Below, in pieces: positions 19,826 to 31,200 of a stretch of DNA of 43,826 nt; the first letter of the stretch is position 1; the number at the start of each line of letters is the position of its first letter. The notes below the pieces were generated by a model. It saw nothing but the letters and a program-made list of their open reading frames with translations, was not told the origin of the DNA and did not search any database. The stretch spans positions 1 to 43,826 of the forward strand of contig RPFO01000012.1 in the NCBI GenBank assembly GCA_009746045.1, written 5' to 3'. The DNA comes from Mesostigma viride (lineage: Eukaryota; Streptophyta; Mesostigmatophyceae; Mesostigmatales; Mesostigmataceae). The position numbers and the translations under genes are program-made.

Positions 19826-20575
19826 GTAGGACGGACGTCTCCGGTTACCATGGCATCGATCGCCAACTTACACCTACAGTCATCCGCCAAAGTTCTCCTG
19901 TCCGGGGAGTGATGCAAGCCTTTCGGATTTGGTACAAGATAAATCACTCGAGATCTGTGTGTAGGAGTACTACACACGTGTCTGCACGCGAGACTTGTTC
20001 AGTCTCGCAACGTGAGACGGCCTGAACACGGCTGAATCCTTCTTAGAAGGGGGCGTAGCCGGTACTATCGAAATCAGCCAAGCGTATATTCTGATCAGGC
20101 ACTCCGCAAAGGTGAAAACCATTTGCGTTCAGTGCCGGGCCGCGGAAAACGCGGAAAAACGCGATCTGCAAACGAATCCGACCGAAATCGAACTGGGGAC
20201 CTCTCGCACCAACTTTCGCTGACTATAGGACGGACGTCTCCGGTTACCATGGCATCGCCAACTTACACCTACAGTCATCCGCAAAAGTTCTCCTGTCCGG
20301 GGAGTGATGTGCATGTGCAAGCCTTTCGGATTTGGTACTAGATAAATCACTCGAGATCTGTGTGTAGGAGTACTACACACGTGTCTGCTAGGATATGCTC
20401 ATGTCCGCAATGAGGACCTGTACCTTGGCATGCCATATATCTCCAGCAGCGCCATATATCTCCGTTCGATTTCGGCCTGAATTCATTTGCAGATCGCGTT
20501 TTCCGCGGACCGGCACTGAACGCAAATGGTTTTCACCTTTGCCGCGTGCCAAATCAGAATATATCTCCAGCGGCG
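19826..20575. repeat. Nested direct and inverted repeats (MITE-like)
   Basis: A ~165-bp block beginning AGGACGGACGTCTCCGG occurs at 19826-19990 and 20225-20390 (direct). A second pair is inverted: 20085-20200 against 20463-20563, sharing AAAGGTGAAAACCATTTGCG and the GCAAACGAAT region. The inner left part carries a tRNA-like B-box (minus strand AGTTCGATTTCGG). No gene. 19496-22319 overall holds only repeats and TTAA and CATC microsatellites (20990-21065). Confidence 0.75.
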
Positions 20576-21520
20576 CTCGCAGCTAGTAGGGCACGTCAGC
20601 ACGCACCAACCAGGTAGACACCTCACGTGGCCCCCCCGCGGGACTGCGCCCAGCTCAGCCTGGCCGGCACCCGTCCTGACGTGGGCCGGGCCCCGTGATC
20701 GATGCTAGACGCCGCAAGGCCCGCACCTTCAAAGAACAGCTAGTAGAGGACATGGGGGGCCTATAGGCCTCTCCGTGATTTGGAAAAAGATGATGGACAA
20801 GGTCATAGAGGACAACGAGCCCCCCCCCGCGGGGAGGCGCCCGTGTGTGTGCACAAACATACGGGAAGCACACACACGCCAGACAGGTCCCCTAGGGTAG
20901 AGTTGATGTTTGTAGCTTGAGTTGATAGATGTAGATAGCTGTTGTAGATAGCTAGATTAGACCGGTACGTAGGACTGTTTGCACCCATCCATCCATCCAT
21001 CGGGGTTAATGCTCCGTGACTCCCCAACGGGAGCACGAGTCTAATTAATTAATTAATTAATTAATCAATTAATCCATGGCAGCACCGAGCGACCCGCCAT
21101 CGCTATAATGTATCCTCGCTGTGTGCGGATGATCTAGCTCACGGACGTGACAGGGCAGGAAACAGCTTGCTTGACCGGATATGGCTGTCCAGTAACAGGG
21201 CCTAAAGTGAGGATGTTTGGTTATTAGAAAATACTTCACAGTGGCGTTACCCTCTTGATGGCTATGGTGACAAACAGGCAGAGCTTATGTCTCCTTCAAG
21301 ACACAGAGGAGTCCGAAGCAATCTCACAGGGCTCAGCCAATCGGAACACAAGACGAACCGGTAAGGTTGTCTCTAGATGTGATTTACAGCCCTAACATCA
21401 GAAAGATCCTAAATGACATCAGTCAGAGATCACTACACGCTGAACTCCAAGTTCGCGTCCACATGGATGAATCTTATACACGCTGTCAGAACATACTGTT
21501 ACAAGAATAAACCAAAAATG

Positions 21521-22245
21521 TGAAGGGGGAAGAAAAAAAAGAAACGAAGCCTGGGTGAACAAAACAGTGAACTGGTCACCCAAGCCAGATGTGCAATCCA
21601 AAAGTTATGCATAGCGTCTGCATCCTTTCAAATAGCCTCTTCTGTATAGTTGTGGCATGATGCAGATGCTCTTCATAACTTTCGTGTAATCATTATTCTA
21701 CACGAGATTAGCCTGTAGTAAGTACTCCGTGGCATGCCCATGCGCATGACACACAAGTACTTCTGAGCAATCTCAGTATCACAGCAAGTAAACTGTGGGT
21801 GAACATCGGGATGACCAGATATGGACCGAACAGGGCATTGAGGGCAGCCCTTGCCCCTGGGGGTCACTTTGTAAGAAAGTGAGAGGGGGAAGAAAAAAAG
21901 AAACGAAGCCTGGGTGAACAAAACAGTGAACGGTCACCCAAGCCAGATGTGCAATCCGAAAGTTATGCATAGCGTCTGCATCCTTGCAAATAGCCTCTTA
22001 CTGTATAGTTGTGGCATGATGCAGATGCTCTTCATAACTTTCGTGTAATTATTATTCTACACGAGATTAGCCTGTAGTAAGTACTCCGTGGCATGCCCAT
22101 GCGCATGACACGCAAGTACTTCTGAGCAATCTCAGTATCACAGCAAGTAAACTGTGGGTGAACATGGGGATGACCAGATATGGACCCAACAGGGCATTGA
22201 GGGCAGCCCTTGCCCCCGGGGGTCACTTCGTAAGAAAGTGAGAGG
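21521..22245. repeat. 358-bp tandem duplication
   Basis: The marker AAAGTTATGCATAGCGTCTG occurs at 21601 and 21959 (period 358). The repeats begin near GAAGAAAAAAA (21528/21888) and the second unit fades out at 22245. The two copies are over 95 percent identical by eye. No coding evidence; weak minus-strand frames are repeated with it. Confidence 0.9.
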
Positions 22246-22319
22246 ATTGCTTCTCATAATTCTAGTCAGCCTCCATCGGTCGGCCGTACAGCACTGGCCG
22301 CAGAAGCCAGCTGGCCCGC

Positions 22320-25254
22320 TCAGCCATCCCGACGACCAGCCACATTTCCTCCCTCTGCAGCCAGTGCTGCCACTTTCATGGGCCAGTTCTGCAAGCGTAG
22401 GCTTGGGGTTGTGAGAGAGGATGCCGCTTGGGGGCGCGGTGTGAGAGGGATAACCCCTGGCGGGATGTGATCCTCCTCGTCCCCACAAGAAGCATTTATT
22501 GTGGCGCGCCGAGCGAGGTCCGGTCCGACTCTCTCGCCCGGATCCCACAGCCCGGGTACATTCTGATCCAGCCCGGGTACATCCCAACCTTTCACCCCCG
22601 GCCAAGACCGCCGTGGGCCTCCCACCTGGGGGCTGGCCCGGCTTGGCCGGAGTGCAGATGGCAGACTGGGTGTGCCATTTATTATCTTATTATCCGGCGC
22701 AGCCGTCTCGGCCGGGGCAACATTGGCAGGTGCCAGCCGGACGACTCCTGGGCTTCTCGCCTCATGCTGGACAAACTCCTGCCTCATGAGGCGGCCTACC
22801 GGTGTTCCCGGTGAGGCGCTGTGGCTCGCCTCGTGTGGCCCGTTTTGTGATACCAAGACGCTGGGGGAAGACAGAACACGGTACATCTCTTCAGAATCCG
22901 AGTCGGAATCTGACCAGCCCAGGGCATGATGGAAGACACCTGGGGGCATCCATGGCCGACTGCCGGGCACACCAAGGGCCCCCTGGGACTCCCCTCGCGG
23001 GCCCATCCCTCCACGGTACTGTTGCCCCAGCGCAGTGTGCCCCGTGCTGCTGGGCCCATCAGGCTGATCCCCCTCGTTCGATAGCTGGGTGGCCCTGGCT
23101 GATTGCACCTGGGTGGCACCCTCGTCAACAGCCGACGCAGCAGAGGCTAACCGTTCCCTGGAGGGCCGTCCTTGAAGGGCTGCCTTCGCAGTGCCCACGC
23201 GGCTGAAGATGGAGAAGCCCCTGCGCTGGCCAGGGGCCACTCCCCCTTGCGCCAACGTGGGAGGTTGCGAGAAATTCTGCACAGGGGTTCGCACAAGCGC
23301 CCTGGCTTCCGCAGGGGCGGACTCCATAGCAGTCGTCGCCATCCCCGCTGCCACCGCCGCCGTGGCCGCCGCGGATGCCCCTGAGGCCCCCATCCTGGGT
23401 TGGGCTTTGGACGGCAGGAACCGCGTTACAGACTGCCGGCGTTGGCGTACCCCCTTTTGTGCTGGCGCCGCCACCGATCCATCATGCTCCGCCACCTGGG
23501 TCAGCGTGCCTTTAGCAGCGTTCCCATCCGTGGACAACGTGGACGCGGCGCCACCCCGCTGTTTAGATGCGGCCGTGACCGACCCTGCCCGGGACGTGAC
23601 CCCCACGGCAACAGGCTTCCGCTCGCTCATCGACGACCACCGGCGGCCAGGCAGTGCTTGGAGAAGGACCTTCGCTGAGGCCTTGGCCTGTTGGCTGCCC
23701 GCGTCAATGGCGCGTGGCGAGCGCCAGTACACCTTGGCCGGCGGCGGGGACTTGGCAGGTGGTGGCAACACCCACCCGCCCTCGACGGCGTGCACAGGGG
23801 AGTTGCCGACGGATACGCTGGCGCGCCGTGACCCTTGCGGCGACACGGCTTTGGTTGCATCCGCCGCCAGAAACGGGTGGACTTTCTCCGGTACCACTTT
23901 GGGACTGGCAGTGTCTGCCCGCTCGACCGCGCGTAGCCCTGTCACGCTCTTGCTCCGCGTACCCCCGAGAATCGCAGGCTGGAGCCCCGACACGCTCTTG
24001 CTGCGAGCACCCACCATGCCCTTGGCCCACCCAGGGATGGCCAGGGATGGCCGCCGCCTGGCCAGGGGGCTATCGAGCGGGGACGGCTTCCTGGGGACGG
24101 GTAAGGACGCCTGGCGGGTTGCCGGTTTGGGGGAGGACGGGGATGAGGGCACGCTCTGTCGGACAAGGCGCAGCATGGCAGCCAACGTGCCCCTGCCACG
24201 TTCCACGGGGCTCTCACTCGCGGAGGAGGAGGAGGAGACGGACGGGCGGCGCGCGCCCTGTTCTGTGGCCACCTGCCGGCTTTTGTGCCGCTGTCCTTCC
24301 ACGACGGCCTGGGCCGCCAACCGGGCCGCCATCGCCGCATTTATAATCACGCTCTTGCCCTCACTGGCGCCTACGGCTGGGGGCGTAGGGCTGGCGGCCT
24401 GGCCAACTGGCTTGTACCCAATAGATCCCTCTGGCTCACTTGATACACCCGGCTCAAGTACGTCCTCTGCCTGAACCAAAATTTCCGGCGGAGGCACTAC
24501 CTCCTGCTGAAGTGGAATCTGCAAGTGCAGCAATGCCTCTGCCCGGGGGGATGCCTCGGATTGCAGCGGCACTTCTGATTGCAGCGGCACTTCTGATTGC
24601 AGCGGCACTTCTGATTGCAGCGGCACTTCTGACTGCAGCGGCACTTCTGATTGCAGCGGCACTTCTGATTGCAGCGGCACTTCTGATTGCAGCGGCACTT
24701 CTGATTGCAGCGGCACTTCTGATTGCAGTGGCACTTCTGATTGCAGCGGCACTTCTGACTGCAGCGGCACTTCTGATTGCAGTGGCACTTCTGATTGCAG
24801 CGGCACATCTGGCTGGGTAGGTTGCTCCCCTTCTTCAGCCATCGCTGGGGCCGGACCGGCATCAGCAGGCTCCACCGAGGAACGTTTCTCTGCTGGCACT
24901 GGCGGCCTCTTGGCCGTCACGGCCAGTGCCGAGGCTCTTGCTTCCGTTTCTTTTGCTTCTGCTTTCGTGGCCCCTGCCTGCTCTGGCTGTTCCATGGCCC
25001 AAGCCGCCAGCATTATCGCGGCCTCGTCCAAGCTGGATACCCGGAGCGGCAGGGGGCCATCCTCAGACACTTTCGGGTGGGTACCCAGTTCTGAGTGGAC
25101 GCTCCCCCCCGAGGGTGAGAGGTCGCCGCAGGTTGATGATCCCTGCCTGGGTATGACCTTGAGGGGCAGCTGCCTGGCAGCCAGGCGCCGCAGCCGTTTT
25201 GCTTCGCGCAAGTCCGCCCGCAGGTCCAGCAGGGCGGTGAAGAAGTCGTAGAAC
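22320..25254 (-). CDS. Exon M: ~980-residue cytoplasmic tail
   Basis: Joined to exon L by a phase 2 junction after a GGCAG acceptor. It starts FYDFFTALLDLRADL and continues as a basic helix, a Glu/Ala region, a (PLQSEV)n repeat, then a long Ser/Ala/Pro-rich, probably disordered tail with RSKSV(S/T)GL and RRXS sites resembling basophilic-kinase targets. It ends with a TGA at 22320-22322. The reading frame is intact for 2.9 kb. Confidence 0.75.
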
Positions 25255-28200
25255 CTGCCGGGGATGGTTGGAAGGAGGGGTTTGATGAAAATGATGGCAC
25301 GCGATTCAAGTTATATTGCAGGCATGCTATTTGGACGATGGATACTGAGGCGGCCAGCGAGCATGCCGTGCTAGCATGTCGTGCGTGATGCCACCGCCCA
25401 AAATTACACCTTCACTATGCTAATTACACCTCCACTATGCTGTCACGCTTTGCTGCAGTGGGTGCTGCAGCACAATTTGCTGCGGTGCATGTCCCTACCA
25501 TTGTCGTCAAACCAATGCGGTGCATGTCCCTACCATGTCTGGATGGTGTGACGAGAAGCCCCCGGCCCCGAGAACCCGCATACCCTGGTTCCGTGCACCA
25601 ACCAATGGGCAGGTTGCTAAGGCGATGCAACTTGGACTCTACAACTGTTCGGTGCAAACGACTCCAGTTGTTGATCACCAATGGCGCATGCGCGCATGTA
25701 CAGACAGGAGGTGGAGATGAGCGTGGGGGTGAGTATGACCACAAGCCTGCTTGAGGATGTTGACGTATTGCTAGGCAGAAAAGCTGGCTACACAACGCCC
25801 CCCTACTAACACCCATTTCTGACAATCAAGCTCCATGGAACCTGCCGGCCGGCATGACAATCAAGCTCCACGGGTACGTAGCATCCGGCAGGCACTTCCG
25901 ACGGCGGGCAGTTCGTGTCAGCCAGGCATTAATGACCAGGCCGGCGCTTGAGATCGATCAGGCAGGCAGGCCGCTTATGCTCAGACTGGCACTTCCAACC
26001 AGGCAGGCACTTGACACCAGGCACACTTGTCACCAGGCAGCTCGTATCGATCAAGCAGGCACACTTACTGCGCGAGCGCCTGTAGTAGCACGACGACCCC
26101 CATGAGGAGAAGCATCGCCGTGCTCGTGCGCCTCTGGAATGAGGGGGGGGCGCCGGCACCCCCCACCAGCAGGCACAGGCCACACACCACCACACCAAGC
26201 TCCAGCAGGATGGTGGCGGACTCCAGTAGGTTGGACAGCCGTGCGAGAAACGGCTGCGGGGGCGGTACCAAGGACACCAAGTTGCATGGTCGGCACAGCG
26301 TAGCGATAAGAAACTGGAATTTGGGGGGCGGGCAGGATCAGAAAACCAATCTGTGGGGCAGGGCAGCGTTGAGAAGACCATACAAGGTAGGCAGCGAGGG
26401 TCTAGACAGCCGGGGTACACTGGCCATGGCGGTACCCTCCTAGTGCTTCCCTCATCAAGGGCCCTATAGGGTGATCCTGCCCACGATTCTCAGAATGATC
26501 ACTCTCTAGATATATATATTTCCTCCTGGCCTGGCGTAGCAGATCCTATTGGCACACCTGGCATGCACGGCTTGATGCTAGTCCCAGGCCATGGGCGTTG
26601 TTCGTGAAGATAGGGTGAAAAGGGTACCTGAGTCAGTCTCTCTCTACTGTGCTCATTCAGGAAGTGAAACTGCTGCGCAATGGCCAGAGGCCATGCAGGG
26701 AATATACGCAGACATGTCGTAGACAGCCTTCATGCCCATTCCATGCATGATCATGCCATCCTTAGCCTTGCAGGGTATACCCTAGATCCCACCTGTGAAG
26801 GATGCAAGGCATTGGGCGGTGCTCCAGAACTTGGATATACTTGCAGCATTTGTGCGGCAGGTGACAGAAATTCTTTCGCTTGCCGTGCATGCCTGATGCA
26901 GCGGCTATGTCGTACATGCCTGCGAATCTGCTTTTTGTGCCGCAAACCAGTAGGGAATGCCTTTCGGTGCTGACAAAGCTCGGCCACATGCAATCTGCTG
27001 CGTGCCTATGCGTGCAAGGGCCAAGTGCGAACAACTGCTAGTTTCTTCCTTTCCAACCCCCCCTACGCACGGACATACCCTCAGCAGCACCACAAAACCG
27101 AAGTGCAGCACCAGCCATGCCGTCATGATGCACATCTGTTGGTGTGGCCATGTGGGAGGAGTGTGGACAAGGATAAGGCAGCAGAAGAACACGAGAAAGC
27201 CCACAAGCTGTCAGCTATTAGCTAGGGCCAGACAATGTGTGGTACTTACTACAGATCCAATCTGAATGAGACGCCATGCTCTCGCAATTGTTTCGCCATG
27301 ATGATCTTCCACCCTATGTCCGCACCTATATGTAGTGGTGCAGGTGCACTTTGTGCACCCAGAGGTGTAGTTTACACCCTACCTTGCAGGAAGTAGCCCA
27401 GAATGTATTAAAAGCCATATGCCCCTTCTCAGGGATATGTGCTACATGTGCTCCCAACGAAGATATGTTCCAATTTAATTTAATCTAATCTGAATGGCAT
27501 CTGACTGGAGAAAAAGAGAGGTGAATTTGACAACCCATGTCCCATGGTGGGTGGCGATTGACCACATTTGGCCACAGGCCACGCGCATCCATCACTATCC
27601 TGTCCCTGGAAGATCCCTTGGAAATCCCTGGAAAAGCTCAGGAAGCACCCTGCCCCCTCATCAACAGATCCGTGCATGTGACAACTTTTGGTCGAGGTGG
27701 CGGTGCAGCAAGCAGGGTCGCGAACTTGGGCAGGTGCCACATGCGGCGTGTGGACAGAGCTGTAGGGTTCGGGACGGTACCCGATACTACCGGAAAAAAC
27801 CGATACCGGTACCCGGTATCGTTAGTAACGATACCGGTACCGGGTCGGGCTTCGAAAGCTGTTGTTGTTGTCTACAGGTTGTTGTTGATGTTGTGGAGGC
27901 CCCACGGGTACCGGTTTGTTAGTTAGTGGTATCCAACGCCGCACATGGGCAGCACACGGGTACCGGTACCGGGTCGGCCACCATGGATGTGCGGTCACAC
28001 CCGGTACCCGGCATCGGTACATGGCCCGGCCCGGCCCCGTAGGCGAGATTGGCCATCTCGAGAGTGACTGGAGTGCCTAGTGCCGAGTGCTGAGTCGTCC
28101 GAGTCGCCACTTACTATGCTAAAGGAATTTTTTTGGGCTTTTAGTCTAGTAGCCACGAATCAAAAGCGTCGGTACTGCCTGGCATGACTCCTCATTCTGG

Positions 28201-31200
28201 CATCTGTAACCGCTCTCCGCCGGCTGGCTTGGGTTGTTCTGTGCGCTTGGGCTTTCCAGCGGGTACCGGTACCTGGTTCCCTTGAGAAGTTGGGGTACCG
28301 GTACGGCCGGGTGACCAATTTTGGGTACCGTCCCGAACCCTACAGAGCTGACTACACAGTTGACAGCACAGCACATGGGGCAGCCTGCTGTCTGTAGGAT
28401 ACTACATATACTGGGCGTGGACACTGGCGTGCGAGACCTTCGGGATCCAACTGCACTTGCTTGTAAGGTGGTTGCCTTGCAAGCGAGCCACTGGCACGCG
28501 GGGGGAGCACCATGCGTGCAGGGGGGGGTGCTTCTGCAACTGCTACAGGCGCATGCCAAGCAGAAAGAAATGAAGTATTGCAGAAAGAAGAAATCATTAC
28601 CAGCCCGTTCCCACAACGTAGAAGGATAGTAAGCTCACCTGCAGCCAGCCAAAGAAAAAATCCTGGCCGTCGCCCAAGCCATCCAGTCCCATCAGCGCCG
28701 CAAAGAGGAGCTGCGCGTGCCGGTGGAACACGCACAAACAAAGAAAAGAGCGCGAATATTATTGCCAGCCGGTGAACATCGGATGGAAACAAGAGCACCC
28801 GGGAAGTAATCGCTGGAAGCATTTGAAATGCGATCGGTGCGCTGTCAACAGGATGCCAAAGAACCTATGGCATCCCCGCCCCTCAGGCTAGCGAAGCAAT
28901 AAGCAAAGTGAATGGACCACGCGCATGGTCAGGGAGCTGCATAAATGACTACATGGTTCCAGAGTGTGCGCGTGCCATGCTGACATGCGTGCCATGCTGA
29001 CACCATGGTCCCGTTTCTTGTGATACGTGTGCATGCCACGCCAACATGGCGTTGACAAACCACCCCGAGGCTATCCCATGTTTGGGGTGTGCCGTCTGAA
29101 TGAGGCAAACAACAGGTATGTGTGGGGGATGGGATGCATGGAATAGCGCACAGGGCACGCCCCGCTGCACACTGCATGGGTAAAGACGAGCTGGTAGACT
29201 TCCCTAGTGTGCACACTGCGTGCTGCGTGCTAAAGATAATGCAGTAGCATTATCCATCGCGCAATTTCTGCACACTCCACAACGCATGCTGAACGCTGCA
29301 GAAGACTGGACATCAGCAACACACAAAGTTGTTGACGCCAGTTCCACCCTCCAAACCTCATAACACAAATCCTCCTGACCATTTCTTTTGCCGCATCAAT
29401 GGCCAGACAGCCGCCCAACCATGTGCTATACCGATGCGAGACCGATTACATAGCCGCTGTCGGCAGTAGACACCTACGAGGGAGACCGATTACATAGCCG
29501 CTGTCGGCAATAGACACCGATTGAAGCTGGGCATTGAATAACATTAAGGGCACACGCCATGAATATCGTGCGGTGTTTAGAGCCTTTCCTTTCTGCCACC
29601 GATATGTCCAACCCAAGGGGCAAGAAGCCCAGCAACACCCACCTGCTTTGTCACACTCACCTGCATCACCACACTCACCTGTTTTACCAGCACGACCAGC
29701 ATGTACAAGGATCGGAGGCGGGCCAGCATGCCGCCCTCGTGTGTGTGCAGCAGCTGATTTTCCAGGTCCCTGGACGCCTCCCTCTCCATGGTGCTTCTCC
29801 GTTCCATCTGCTTGCCCCAGGGTGCCGTGAATGCGTTTGTGAACGGGCCCTTGTCCTGCAGGAGAAGGAAGCACGGATCGATCCTCACCTCCTGAGTCCA
29901 GCTCGTCTGAGTCTTGTTCATCTCAAGAACAGACATGCACCTAAGCCAAAGATATTAAGGGCACTGAAGGGCTGATTATGTGCTTGCTAGCTGGGGGGAG
30001 AAATGGATTGGGAAATAGAAGCTGGAGTGCATGGATGTTGGGAAGCAGCAGCAGTACAAAGCACTACAAAACAGCTGTGTGCGTCTATGTACATGGGCGC
30101 TCTGTTTTACTCGCTCTGTAATCAATAATATTAGTAGCAAGTGTTTATGGGAAAGGCTTTCCTAGACTGTTTTTCCGTACCATCAGCAACTCTGGAGATG
30201 TCGAGGATGTCAGAGAGAGAGAATTCCGCAACTCCAGCTCGATGGGGTGCGTCATCCCCGCCAGTGTTTGGTCAAGAGAGGCGCTGGACTGCAAGGGGTT
30301 CTGCCTGCTTGGGGGGCAATCCAAGCTGGCCCTAGAATGGGCGGCAGATGTGCGGTGGGGGGACAGCTGCAACAGCGGCCCTCGCAGGTCCTCGAACAGC
30401 AACCCATACCTGGCACACATCAACCCGCAGACAAGTGCGCAGATCACATAATACCGCAGATGTGAGAAAAAGCAACGAAACTGACACCGTTAATGGACAT
30501 ACCGTGACAGGCGGTTAATGGGCACAAGGATCAGAGACGCAGACAAGTGTGGCAGCAACTGAGGCTGCTATCCGCTCCACGGAGAACTCGAGGCAGGATT
30601 GCTCAAAAAGGCATGGCTGGATGCCTTCGCTTTGACACCCTTTGGCACTCCAGCATATAGATGACAACAGTAAGGCACAACCATGACTTCAGGGAGACAA
30701 TCAGCGCAGGCCAGAAATTTGCTGTATTCGCTACTGACTGCTATTTGCTTCTTCCAGTCTTCTGACTTACTTCATTTTGTCGCCTGTTTCGTTCCCCTAA
30801 CTTAACCATTATTTACAATCATTTACTACAATAGCTATATACTTATACTACAATAAGAGCAACCCCAGAAGGTCCGCGTCTTCAAGATGCCCACAAAAAC
30901 AACTCACTGCGAGGCATGGTCTTTCTTCCCAGGGACAAAGGCAGGGTCCCGCCACTTCCCCTCCTTCACGGTGGTGTACCAGGAAATTTGCTGTATTCGC
31001 TACTGACTGCTATTTGCTTCTTCCAGTCTTCTGACTTACTTCATTTTGTCGCCTGTTTCGTTCCCCTAACTTAACCATTATTTACAATCATTTACTACAA
31101 TAGCTATATACTAATACTACAATAAGAGCAACCCCAGAAGGTCCGCGTCTTCAAGATGCCCACAAAAAAAACTCACTGCGAGGCATGGTCTTTCTTCCCA

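Noticed and set aside
20160-20260. A tRNA gene on the minus strand
   Set aside because: Only T-arm/B-box-like and part of the anticodon arm can be seen; the acceptor and D arms do not fold.
22428-24474. Plus-strand ORFs up to 427 codons opposite exon M
   Set aside because: Antisense shadows in a GC-rich exon with an intact 2.9-kb minus frame that is phase-joined to exon L.
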